DNA from: Pseudokineococcus marinus | GTDB lineage: Bacteria > Actinomycetota > Actinomycetes > Actinomycetales > Quadrisphaeraceae | Direction: 5' to 3' | Assembly: GCF_037482405.1 (NCBI RefSeq) | Contig: NZ_JBBHZZ010000001.1 | Coordinates: 372,001 to 436,000 of the forward strand | DNA length: 64,000 bases | Shown here: positions 48,618 to 56,102 of the stretch, piece after piece | Numbering within the stretch: position 1 is the stretch's first letter | How the letters are laid out: every line of letters starts with the position of its first letter | Notes under the pieces: model-generated | Seen by the model: only the letters and a program-made list of their open reading frames with translations | What the model was told of the DNA's origin: nothing | Database searches by the model: none | Made by a program: the position numbers and the translations under genes

Positions 48618-50009
48618 TCAGAGGTAGGTCCCCGTGAGCGGCTCGGCCTTCCAGCGCCCGTCGGCGACGACCCGCAGGAGGCGCTCGGTGGTGAGGTCGC
48701 GGCCGTGGTCGAGGACGGCGCGCCGCACGACCTCCCGCAGGTCCGCCCCGGTGGCGCCCGCGGGCAGGGCCGCGGCGACGGCCGCGGTGTCGACGCGGGG
48801 CCGCTGCTCGCCGTCGTCGCCGGCGTCGGCGGCGGGCAGCCGGCCGAGGTAGCGGTCGAGGATGCGGGCGCTCGCCGCCCGGTCCGGCGGGGCCAGGGTG
48901 ATGGTGCTGTCGAAGCGCGCCGAGCGGGTCACGGCGGCGTCGAGGGCCGCGGGGTCGTTCGTCGACGCGAGGGTGAGGACGTCGGTGTAGACCTCCGTGC
49001 CGTCGAGGACGGCGAGGAAGTCGGCGAGGGCCGTGCCGCGCGCGCCCGCGCGCCGGTCCCCCAGGTAGAGGTCGACGTCCTCGAGGACGACGACGCACGG
49101 GCCGAGGTCGGCGGTCTCCCGGTACACCTGCCGCAGCACGCTGCTGGCCGCGGCGGCGTCCACGACGACGACCGTGAAGGCGCCCGCCATCTCGCGGGCG
49201 ACGACCCGCGACAGCGCGCTCTTGCCCACCCCGGGCGGCCCCGCGAGGAGCACGCCGCGGTTCGTGCCCAGGCCCATCTCGCGCAGCACGTCCGCGCGCG
49301 TCGTCAGCGCCGACGTGGCGGCGTCGACCTCGGCCCAGACGGCAGCGGGCAGGACGAGGTCCTCGCGCCCGCCGGGGCCGAGCGACGTCGGCTGCAGCTC
49401 GAGCGGCAGCCGCGCCCCGGCGTGGAGCACCCGACCGCGGAAGAAGCCCTTGTCGCGCCGCGCCGTCGCGAGGACCTCGTCGACGAGGGCCCGGGCGGCC
49501 GCGTGGTCGGCCGGGCGCGCGAGCACGCGCAGCGACGCCGGGTCGGGGTCGAACTCGCTGCGCGAGAGCTGCACGACGACGTCGACGTCCGCCGCCGTGC
49601 CGGCCGGGAAGGCGACGGCGGCCGACGTCGGCACGGAGACGTGGTCGCCGTCGAGGTCGATGCGCGTCCACGTCGGGGCCTCGCCGTCCTCGACCGGGCC
49701 GAGGACGGCGCTCGGGTGGGCGGCCAGGAGGTCCGCGACGACGGCGCCCACGGACACCGACCGCGTGTGGGTGAGCGCCACCCGCTCGAGCACGAGCGAG
49801 GTGTGCGGCTGCCCGAGGTGGGCCTCGACGAAGCCGCCCGCCGTGCTGCTGCTGCCGCCGGCGCCGGTGAGCAGCTGCCCGAGGACCTCGAGCGAGCGCC
49901 GCACGAGCGGGTGCTCGCCGTCGAGGGCGGCCGTCGTGGCAGGTGCGTCGGGAGCGGGGGTCGCGGTCGCAGCGGCGGGCGGGGCGGCGGGGGCGTCGTC
50001 GGTCGGCAC
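48618..50009 (-). CDS. AAA+ ATPase with an unassigned N-terminal domain
   Basis: 463 residues from a leaderless GTG at 50009. The AAA module is at about residues 240-440: VLLAGPPGVGKSALSRVVAREM (Walker A), CVVVLEDVDLYLG (Walker B), LASTNDPAALDAAVTRSARFD (sensor 1 and arginine finger) and ATGADLREVVRRAVL (sensor 2 helix). The N-terminal 200 residues (LVRRSLEVLGQLLTGAGG, EFDPDPASLRVLARPADHAAA) form a substrate or adaptor domain that I do not recognise. It resembles the AAA proteins often annotated as proteasome-like ATPases but lacks coiled coils and HbYX. It is divergent from an amidohydrolase, across four palindromes. Confidence 0.88.
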   Translation of the reverse strand: MPTDDAPAAPPAAATATPAPDAPATTAALDGEHPLVRRSLEVLGQLLTGAGGSSSTAGGFVEAHLGQPHTSLVLERVALTHTRSVSVGAVVADLLAAHPSAVLGPVEDGEAPTWTRIDLDGDHVSVPTSAAVAFPAGTAADVDVVVQLSRSEFDPDPASLRVLARPADHAAARALVDEVLATARRDKGFFRGRVLHAGARLPLELQPTSLGPGGREDLVLPAAVWAEVDAATSALTTRADVLREMGLGTNRGVLLAGPPGVGKSALSRVVAREMAGAFTVVVVDAAAASSVLRQVYRETADLGPCVVVLEDVDLYLGDRRAGARGTALADFLAVLDGTEVYTDVLTLASTNDPAALDAAVTRSARFDSTITLAPPDRAASARILDRYLGRLPAADAGDDGEQRPRVDTAAVAAALPAGATGADLREVVRRAVLDHGRDLTTERLLRVVADGRWKAEPLTGTYL

Positions 50010-50021
50010 GCGGCCAGTCTG
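50010..50021 (-). promoter_or_regulatory. Leaderless -10 element CAGACT for the AAA ATPase
   Basis: CAGACT (50021-50016, minus) lies six bases before GTG 50009. Confidence 0.45.
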
Positions 50022-50035
50022 CCGAGGCCCGTCAC

Positions 50036-50192
50036 GGCGACGTGCGTCCATGTCGCCCTCACCGCACGCCCCCACGGGGCGACGTGCGGCCATGTCGCCC
50101 TCCGCCCGCGCCGAACCCGCGCCCCCGAGGCGACGTGCGGCCATGTCGCCCCCACCGCACGCCCCCACGGGGCGACGTGCGGCCATGTCGCC
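50036..50192. repeat. Array of four 22-bp palindromic elements in a divergent promoter
   Basis: Elements at 50036-50057, 50078-50099, 50129-50150 and 50171-50192 read GGCGACGTG, four bases, CATGTCGCC with almost no variation (the first has GT for GG in the centre). Starts are 42, 51 and 42 bases apart, so a pair of elements seems to have been duplicated as a 93-base block. Arms pair at eight of nine positions. The array fills the space between the divergent AAA ATPase and amidohydrolase genes. Confidence 0.9.
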
Positions 50193-50221
50193 CGCGGCCC
50201 GCGCGCCCCCCGCTCGGCGGG

Positions 50222-50234
50222 CAGGATGCGCGGC
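50222..50234 (+). promoter_or_regulatory. Leaderless -10 element CAGGAT for the amidohydrolase
   Basis: CAGGAT at 50222-50227 lies seven bases before GTG 50235, which favours this start over the overlapping ATG at 50226. Confidence 0.4.
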
Positions 50235-51887
50235 GTGGACGGGATGCTCCTGCGCTCGGTGCGCCTGGTCGGCGCCCCCGACCCGCGCCGCGCGCGCGAC
50301 GTGCTCCTCCTCGGCGGGCGGGTGGCCGCCGTCGCGGACGCCGGCGGCCTCGTCCCTCGCGGGCCGGACGGCGCGGCGCTGCCGGTGCTCGACGGCGCGG
50401 GCGCCGCGCTGCTGCCGGGGCTGGTGGACGCGCACGTGCACCTCGCGGACTGGGCGGCCGACCGCCGCCGGCCGGACGTCTCCGGGGCCCGCTCCCCCGA
50501 GGAGGCCGCCGCGGTGCTCGCCGCCGCGGACGCCGGGCGCGAGCGGCGCGACGACGTCCTCGTCGGGCGCGGCTTCCGCGACGGCCTGTGGCCGACGTCA
50601 CCGCGAGCGCACCACCTCGACGCCGCGCTGCCGGGGCGCGCCGTCGTCGTCGCCAGCCAGGACCTGCACAGCGCGTGGTGCAGCACGGAGGCGGCCCGCC
50701 GCTTCGGCCTGGGCGAGGGGTGCTCGGGGCTGCTCGTCGAGGGCGCCGCCATGGCGCTGCTCGGCGACGCCGGCGCCGTGCCGCCCGAGGTCGGTGACGC
50801 GTGGGTGCTCGGGGCGGCGCAGGACGCCGCGGCGCGGGGCACGACGGCGCTCGTCGACCTCCAGCGCGCGCCCGTCGAGGACTGGGCGCGGCGGGCCGGC
50901 GTCGTCCGCCCGGCCGCGGACGGCGCGGAGCCCGGCGTCGGGCCGGCGCTGCGCGTGGCCGTCGGCGTCTGGCGCGAGCACCTCGACGGCGTCCTCGCCG
51001 CGGGGCTGCGCAGCGGCGACCCGCTGCCCGGCGTCCACGACCCGGTGGCGGCCGACCGCGTGCGCCTCGGGCCGCTCAAGCTCTTCGTCGACGGGTCGCT
51101 CGGCACGCGGACGGCGTGGTGCTCGTGCGCCTACGCCCGTACCGGGGTGGGCGGGCGGGAGAGCACCGGGGTGGGCGGGCGGGAGAGCAACGGGGTGGGC
51201 GGGCGGGAGAGCAACGGTCCGGGCGGTGTCGAGCCGCGCGACCACCACGGGATGCTGCTGCTGCCGCCGGACGAGCTCGAGGTGCTGCTGCGCCGGGCGA
51301 CGTCCGCGGGCCTCGTGACGGCGGTGCACGCCATCGGCGACGCCGGCGTGCGGGCGGCGCTGGACGCCTACGAGGCCGCCGGCTGCCGGGGCCGGGTCGA
51401 GCACGCCCAGCAGGTGCTGGCCGACGACCTCCCGCGCTTCGCGGCGCTCGGGGTGACGGCGAGCGTCCAGCCGCGGCACGCCGTCGACGACCGCGACCTC
51501 GCCGACCTCCACTGGGCGGGCGCCACGGACCGCGCCTTCCCCTACGCCGACCTGCTGGCCGCGGGCGCCGACGTCGTCCTCGGCTCGGACGCGCCCGTCG
51601 CGCCGCTCGACCCGTGGGACGCGCTGGCCTGCGCGCTGCACCGCACCCTCGACGGGCGCGGCGCCTGGCACCCCGAGCAGCACCTCACGCTGGCGCAGGC
51701 GCTGGCGGCCTCCTGCGGCGGTCGCTCGCACGTGCGCGTGGGCGACGTCGCCGACCTCGTGCTCCTCGCCGAGGACCCGGCCGACGTCCTCGCGGCGCGG
51801 GGCCCGGCGGCGCTGCGCGAGCCCGAGGTGCTGGGGACGCTCGTCGGCGGTCGCTGGACCCACCGCGCGTCGGCGCTGCGCGGCTGA
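50235..51887 (+). CDS. YtcJ-like metal-dependent amidohydrolase
   Basis: 550 residues. Amidohydrolase-3 family: LLPGLVDAHVHLADWA (metal-binding HxH), RLGPLKLFVDGSLGTRTAW with the Lys that bridges the metals, TAVHAIGDAGVRAALDAYE and RVEHAQQVLADDLPRFAALG (two metal His), and VVLGSDAPVAPLDPW (catalytic Asp), all in order, so it should be active. Between the metal Lys and the next His an insert of three and a half Gly-rich octapeptide repeats (TGVGGRES) is coded by 24-bp tandem repeats. The family hydrolyses amides of small hydrophobic compounds and the natural substrate is unknown. Divergent from the AAA ATPase. Confidence 0.9.
   Translation: MDGMLLRSVRLVGAPDPRRARDVLLLGGRVAAVADAGGLVPRGPDGAALPVLDGAGAALLPGLVDAHVHLADWAADRRRPDVSGARSPEEAAAVLAAADAGRERRDDVLVGRGFRDGLWPTSPRAHHLDAALPGRAVVVASQDLHSAWCSTEAARRFGLGEGCSGLLVEGAAMALLGDAGAVPPEVGDAWVLGAAQDAAARGTTALVDLQRAPVEDWARRAGVVRPAADGAEPGVGPALRVAVGVWREHLDGVLAAGLRSGDPLPGVHDPVAADRVRLGPLKLFVDGSLGTRTAWCSCAYARTGVGGRESTGVGGRESNGVGGRESNGPGGVEPRDHHGMLLLPPDELEVLLRRATSAGLVTAVHAIGDAGVRAALDAYEAAGCRGRVEHAQQVLADDLPRFAALGVTASVQPRHAVDDRDLADLHWAGATDRAFPYADLLAAGADVVLGSDAPVAPLDPWDALACALHRTLDGRGAWHPEQHLTLAQALAASCGGRSHVRVGDVADLVLLAEDPADVLAARGPAALREPEVLGTLVGGRWTHRASALRG
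51141..51226 (+). repeat. 24-bp in-frame tandem repeats in the amidohydrolase gene
   Basis: Three full units begin at 51141, 51165 and 51189, and a degenerate fourth ends near 51226. Each unit encodes (T/N)GVGGRES. Units are near identical at the DNA level. Confidence 0.9.
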
Positions 51888-52004
51888 GCGGGTCCCAGCG
51901 GCTGGGGCGGTGCGCCGAGGACGCGGTGCACCGCGTCGTGGGCGCACCGCTCTCCGGGCGGCGCCGCCGTGTGCCACGCTCCGCGGGTCGGAGGGGAGTG
52001 CGGC

Positions 52005-52409
52005 GTGGGAGCGCAGGGGTCGGGCGCCGTGCGCGGCGCGGTCGGCGGGGCCGCGGTCGTGGGCCTCGTCGTCGTGCCCGTGCTGCTCGAGGAGCCCGAC
52101 CCGCACCTCGCGGCCCTCCTCGGGCTCTTCGTCGCGCTGGGGGCCCTGCTCGGCTCGCTGTGCGGGGCCGTGGCCGGCCACGTCGTCGACCACGGCGGGA
52201 CGTGGTGGCGCGCCGCCGCCGTCTCCGGGACGGCCGCGCTCGTCCTCGTCGCCCTCGTCCTGGGCCCGCTCACCGACCGCTCCCTCGTCGAGAGCTGGCC
52301 GATCGGCCTGCCCGTGGCCGGGGGCGCGCTCGTCGTCGCCGTGTCGCAGTCGTGGGCGCTGGCTCGGCGCCAGGACCGCGCGGCGCGGCGGCGGAGCACC
52401 ACCCGCTGA
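52005..52409 (+). CDS. Small membrane protein with four helices, unknown function
   Basis: 134 residues from GTG 52005, with GGAGGGG upstream and CACGCT 31-36 bases before. Four hydrophobic segments: AVGGAAVVGLVVVPVLL, LAALLGLFVALGALLGSLCGAVAG, AAAVSGTAALVLVALVLGPL and GLPVAGGALVVAVSQSWAL, with an Arg-rich cytoplasmic tail (RRQDRAARRRSTT). No conserved family was recognised. It lies between the amidohydrolase and a convergent short-chain dehydrogenase. Its codon use is normal for the window. Confidence 0.7.
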   Translation: MGAQGSGAVRGAVGGAAVVGLVVVPVLLEEPDPHLAALLGLFVALGALLGSLCGAVAGHVVDHGGTWWRAAAVSGTAALVLVALVLGPLTDRSLVESWPIGLPVAGGALVVAVSQSWALARRQDRAARRRSTTR

Positions 52410-52502
52410 CGACGCGCGACGGCGCCCAGCGGTGGACGCGCGGCGTCGTCCTGCGCGTCCTGCGTCCGCCGCTGCTGCCGCCGTGCCGCCTCGGCCGGAG
52501 GC

Positions 52503-53324
52503 TCAGCCGCCGGCGCGCTCGGCGACCGGCTGCCAGGCCCGCCAGGTCTCGAGGCGGGAGGCGTAGTCCGCCTCGGCGATGGCGAGCGGCGCCGCGCCGA
52601 GGAAGACGCGCAGGGGCGGCTCGTCGGCGTCGACCACCTGCAGGACGGCGGCCGCCGACGCCCTCGGGTTCCCCGGCGAGGAGGTCCGCTGCGAGCGGGC
52701 CCGCTGCGCGGCCTCCCGCACGCCGTCGTAGGCGGGCAGCGGCTCGGCGTGGCGGGCCGACGAGCCGGCCCAGTCGGTGTCGAAGCCGCCGGGCTCGACG
52801 AGCGTCACGGAGATGCCGAAGCCCGCGACCTCCTGCGCCAGCGACTGGCTCAGCCCCTCGAGCGCCCACTTGCTCGCGTGGTACATGCCCACGTTCTGGA
52901 AGGCGCTGATGCCCCCGATGGACGACACCTGCAGCACGTGCCCGCCGCCCTGCGCGCGCAGCTGCGGCAGCACCGCCTGCGTCACCCAGAGCGCGCCGAA
53001 GAGGTTGACCTCCATCTGCTGCCGGGCGTCGTCCTCGCTGAGCTCCTCGACCATGCCGAACTGGCCGTAGCCGGCGTTGTTGACGACGACGTCGAGGCGG
53101 CCGAAGCGCTCGACGGCGGCGTCGACGGCCGGCCGGACGGCCGCGCGGTCGGTGACGTCGAGGTCGAGCGGGAGCACGCGGTCGCCGAAGCGCTCGACGA
53201 GGTCGCCCAGGGTGGAGGAGTCGCGCGCCGTCGCGGCGACGGAGTCGCCGCGCTCGAGCGCCGCGGTCGCCCACTCGCGCCCGAACCCGCGGGAGGTGCC
53301 GGTGATGAACCAGGTCTTCGCCAT
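52503..53324 (-). CDS. Short-chain dehydrogenase/reductase
   Basis: 273 residues from ATG 53324. Cofactor loop TWFITGTSRGFGREWATAALERG (T-G-x3-G-x-G), NNAG in LDVVVNNAGYGQFG, catalytic Ser in VSSIGGISAFQNVG and Tyr-x3-Lys in YHASKWALEG. The VEPGGFDTDW segment and the C-terminal region place it in the classical group of NADP-dependent, oxidoreductase-annotated members without known substrate. Divergent from the DivIVA-motif gene. Confidence 0.92.
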   Translation of the reverse strand: MAKTWFITGTSRGFGREWATAALERGDSVAATARDSSTLGDLVERFGDRVLPLDLDVTDRAAVRPAVDAAVERFGRLDVVVNNAGYGQFGMVEELSEDDARQQMEVNLFGALWVTQAVLPQLRAQGGGHVLQVSSIGGISAFQNVGMYHASKWALEGLSQSLAQEVAGFGISVTLVEPGGFDTDWAGSSARHAEPLPAYDGVREAAQRARSQRTSSPGNPRASAAAVLQVVDADEPPLRVFLGAAPLAIAEADYASRLETWRAWQPVAERAGG

Positions 53325-53483
53325 GCCCGGCCCAGCGCCCGCGCCCGCGCGCCTCTTCCCCGCGCCCGACCTCCCCGTGCCCGACCTCCCCGGCCGCCGC
53401 GCGGGTCGCGTGACCGCCGCGCGCCGGTCCTCCGACCGGGCGGGGCCGCGCCCGGACCCCTCCACCCCGCGGCCCGACCTGCC

Positions 53484-53495
53484 GATCGTGGCCTC
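53484..53495 (+). promoter_or_regulatory. Leaderless -10 element GATCGT
   Basis: GATCGT at 53484-53489 lies six bases before GTG 53496 of the DivIVA-motif gene. Confidence 0.45.
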
Positions 53496-54110
53496 GTGAG
53501 CACGCCCATCACCGCCGCCGAGCTGCGCGGCACCGCGCTGCGGACGACGCGCTTCTCCGCGGGCTACGACGTCGCCGAGGTCGACGCCTTCCTGGACCGG
53601 GCCGCGGCGGCCCTGGAGGGGGCCGGCGTCCTCACGCCGGACGACGTCCACGCCGCCTCCTTCACGCAGACCTGGCGCGGCGGCTACGCCGTCGACGAGG
53701 TGGACGACCTCCTCGACCGCGTCGCCGACGCGCTGCGCCCGTCCCCGGCGCTCGGGCGGCACGCGCGCACGGGCGCGCTCGAGCCCCCTCGCGGTGCGGG
53801 GACGGCGGGCTCGGCCGGAGGTCGCGGACACCGCCTCACGGCCGCCGACCTGCGGTCGGTCGACCTGCCGGCAGCGCCGCTGCTGCGGCGCGGCTACGCG
53901 CGCGCCGAGGTCGACGCGCTGCTGGAGCGCGCGGCGGACGCCCTCGAGCGCCGCGGCGCGGGCCGGCCGGGGCTCTCGGCCGAGGAGGTCACCGAGGCGG
54001 TCTTCCGGACCCGCGCGCGGGGCTACGACCAGGGCGCCGTCGACGCCCTGCTCGACGACGTCGTCGCGGCGCTCGCCGCGGCCGAGCGGGAGGGGCACGG
54101 CGCCCGCTGA
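53496..54110 (+). CDS. Protein of four DivIVA-like motifs without coiled coil
   Basis: 204 residues from a leaderless GTG. The DivI1A-type motif, F/R-x-GYD-x2-EVD-x-F/L-LDR, occurs four times: TRFSAGYDVAEVDAFLDRA (about residue 20), WRGGYAVDEVDDLLDRVADA (about 66), LLRRGYARAEVDALLERAADA (about 130) and TRARGYDQGAVDALLDDVV (about 175). In DivIVA/Wag31 this motif stands once at the N-terminus, before a long coiled coil, and binds curved membrane. Here no coiled coil is present. Short actinobacterial proteins with one or two such motifs are common; four is unusual. A link with polar growth or division is family-based inference. Confidence 0.8.
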   Translation: MSTPITAAELRGTALRTTRFSAGYDVAEVDAFLDRAAAALEGAGVLTPDDVHAASFTQTWRGGYAVDEVDDLLDRVADALRPSPALGRHARTGALEPPRGAGTAGSAGGRGHRLTAADLRSVDLPAAPLLRRGYARAEVDALLERAADALERRGAGRPGLSAEEVTEAVFRTRARGYDQGAVDALLDDVVAALAAAEREGHGAR

Positions 54111-54144
54111 GGAGCGGGAGGGGCGGTCGGGCGCCGCGGCGACC

Positions 54145-54150
54145 TACGCT
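54145..54150 (+). promoter_or_regulatory. -10 element TACGCT of the aminotransferase gene
   Basis: TACGCT would start transcription near 54157, giving a leader of about 23 bases that contains the GGAGG ribosome site before GTG 54180. Confidence 0.4.
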
Positions 54151-54179
54151 GCCCGGACCGCGTCCCCCGGAGGCAGCCC

Positions 54180-55610
54180 GTGACCACGACCGCGCGCACG
54201 ACGCCCGCCGAGGGCGCGCCGCACCCGCCGACGCACGCCACCGGGCGCGCCCCGGAGCCCGGCACCGAGGACGGCCCGCAGGACGGGACCGGGGCGCCCG
54301 AGGACGACCTCCTCGCCCGCCACCGCCGCGTCTCGCCGGCGTGGATGGGGCTCTACTACGACGAGCCGCTCGAGCTCGTCGGCGCGTCGGGCGCCCGGGT
54401 CACGGACAGCCGCGGGCGCACCTACCTCGACTTCTTCGGCGGCATCCTCGTGACGATGGTCGGCCACGACCTCCCCGCCGTCCGCGAGGCCGTCACCGAG
54501 CAGCTGGCGCGCGGCGTCGTCCACACCTCGACGCTGTACCTGCTCCGCAGCCAGGTCGAGCTGGCCGAGAAGATCGCGCGCCTGTCGCGCATCCCCGACG
54601 CCAAGGTCTTCTTCACGACGTCGGGCACCGAGGCCAACGAGGCGGCGCTGCTCCTCGCGATGTCGCACCGCCGCTCCAACCAGGTGCTGGCGCTGCGGAA
54701 CAGCTACCACGGGCGGAGCTTCGCGACCGTCGGCGTCACGGGGAACCGGTCGTGGTCGGCGTCGAGCTTCTCCCCGCTGCAGACGACGTACCTGCAGGGC
54801 GGGTACCGGTTCCGCAGCAGCTTCCGCGGCCTCGACGACGACGCCTACGTGGCGGCGTGCGTGGCCGACCTGCGCGAGCTCCTCGACGTCGCCGTCACCG
54901 GGGACGTCGCGTGCCTCATCGCCGAGCCCGTGCAGGGCGTCGGCGGCTTCGCCGTGCCGCCGCCGCGGCTGCTCGCCGCGTACAAGGAGGTCCTCGACGA
55001 GACCGGGACGCTCTTCGTCAGCGACGAGGTGCAGACGGCGTGGGGCCGCACGGGCCGCTCCTTCTTCGGCATCGAGGCGTCCGGCGTCGTCCCCGACGTC
55101 CTGACCTTCGCCAAGGGCCTGGGCGCCGGCTTCCCCATCGGCGGCGTCGTCGCGCGCGCCGACGTCATGGACGGCCTGCAGGCGAAGGGCATCTCGACCT
55201 TCGGCGGCAACCCGGTGGCCACGGCCGCGGCGAACGCCGTCCTCGACCACGTGCTCGACCACGACCTGCAGGGCAACGCCGACCGGCTGGGCCGCCTGCT
55301 CCTGTCCGGGCTGCGCTCGGCGAGCGCCGACCTGGCGATGGTCGGCGAGGTCCGCGGCGTCGGGCTCATGGTCGGGGTCGAGCTCGTCGGCCCCGACGGG
55401 TACGCCCCCGACCCCGCCGCCGCGGCCGCCGTCCTCGAGGCGACGAAGGCGCGCGGGCTGCTCGTCGGCGGCGGCGGGCTGCACGGCAACGTCCTGCGCG
55501 TCGCGCCCCCGCTCACCCTCACCGAGGCGGAGGCGCAGGAGGGCCTGGCCCTCCTCGTCGACGCCCTCCGCGAGGTCGACGCCGCCCGCCCCGCCTCCCG
55601 GGCTTCGTAG
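54180..55610 (+). CDS. Class III pyridoxal-phosphate aminotransferase
   Basis: 476 residues from GTG 54180 (GGAGG upstream). The first 40 residues are unconserved. Fold and cofactor motifs: YLDFFGGILVTMVGHDLPAV, VFFTTSGTEANEAALLLAM, LALRNSYHGRSFATVGVTG, FVSDEVQTAWGRTG (PLP-binding Asp) and VLTFAKGLGAGFPIGG (PLP-binding Lys). Closest in pattern to alanine-glyoxylate aminotransferase 2 and 4-aminobutyrate-type enzymes; an aspartate-aminotransferase-family label is usual. The amino donor is uncertain. The stop codon lies within the first unit of a 41-bp tandem repeat. Confidence 0.92.
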   Translation: MTTTARTTPAEGAPHPPTHATGRAPEPGTEDGPQDGTGAPEDDLLARHRRVSPAWMGLYYDEPLELVGASGARVTDSRGRTYLDFFGGILVTMVGHDLPAVREAVTEQLARGVVHTSTLYLLRSQVELAEKIARLSRIPDAKVFFTTSGTEANEAALLLAMSHRRSNQVLALRNSYHGRSFATVGVTGNRSWSASSFSPLQTTYLQGGYRFRSSFRGLDDDAYVAACVADLRELLDVAVTGDVACLIAEPVQGVGGFAVPPPRLLAAYKEVLDETGTLFVSDEVQTAWGRTGRSFFGIEASGVVPDVLTFAKGLGAGFPIGGVVARADVMDGLQAKGISTFGGNPVATAAANAVLDHVLDHDLQGNADRLGRLLLSGLRSASADLAMVGEVRGVGLMVGVELVGPDGYAPDPAAAAAVLEATKARGLLVGGGGLHGNVLRVAPPLTLTEAEAQEGLALLVDALREVDAARPASRAS

Positions 55611-55720
55611 CCTTCTTCCGCCTCCGAGGCTCCCCGGTGCGGACTTCGTAGCCTTCTTCCGTCTCCGAGGGTCCCTCGTGCGGATCTCGTGGCCCTTCTC
55701 CGCCGACCTCCCCCTGGCCC
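55603..55720. repeat. 41-bp tandem repeat at the aminotransferase 3' end
   Basis: CTTCGTAGCCTTCTTCCG recurs at 55603 and 55644, and a degenerate copy starts near 55685. Units are 41 bases, about 90 percent alike for the first two. The repeat begins inside the aminotransferase stop region and continues into the gene-free stretch 55611-56102. Confidence 0.75.
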
Positions 55721-55995
55721 GCGGCGCCGCCGGCCCATCGGGCGCGCGCGGCGCGAGCGGGACCGACGTCCACGGCGTCGGCGCCCTCGGCGGGGACGGC
55801 GGCGTCCGCGTCGAGACGGCCGGCGAGCTGACGCGCGGCGAGCTCGTCGTCGACACCACGGCCGGGACGCCGCGCGCCCGGACCGGCTGGCCCGGACGGC
55901 GCGGGTCGCCGTCGACGCCGACCCCGCCGGGCTCGGCCGCCTGCTCCTCGACCGCCTCGCCCGAGCGCGCACCTCCCCGCACCCCGTCGCCATGA
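55690..55995 (+). pseudogene. C-terminal remnant of a nucleoside hydrolase
   Basis: One frame reads GTDVHGVGALGGDGGVRVETAGELTRGELVVDTTAG, and the next frame continues ARVAVDADPAGLGRLLLDRLARAR. Intact inosine-uridine nucleoside hydrolases end with a similar run (x-VHD-x-L-A, V-x-VET-x-GELTRG-x-TVVD, then V-x-VAVD-x-D-x2-F-x2-LL). The shift occurs near 55890, a one-base change. Nothing of the N-terminal active site (DxDxxxDD) is present. The rest of the region to 56102 has only a short direct repeat, GTGACGACGA(A/G)GTGC at 56024 and 56067. Confidence 0.5.
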
Positions 55996-56102
55996 CGCCC
56001 TCCGACGAGAGGGCTGGCGGCACAGTGACGACGAGGTGCCGCCGGGAGGCGGGCGAGGACGTCAGAGTGACGACGAAGTGCTGGGGGGCCGCCGCCGAGG
56101 TG

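Noticed and set aside
50036..50192. CRISPR-like array
   Set aside because: Only four repeats, with spacers that are themselves partly repeated (20, 29 and 20 bases) and no cas genes. The elements are palindromes in a promoter.
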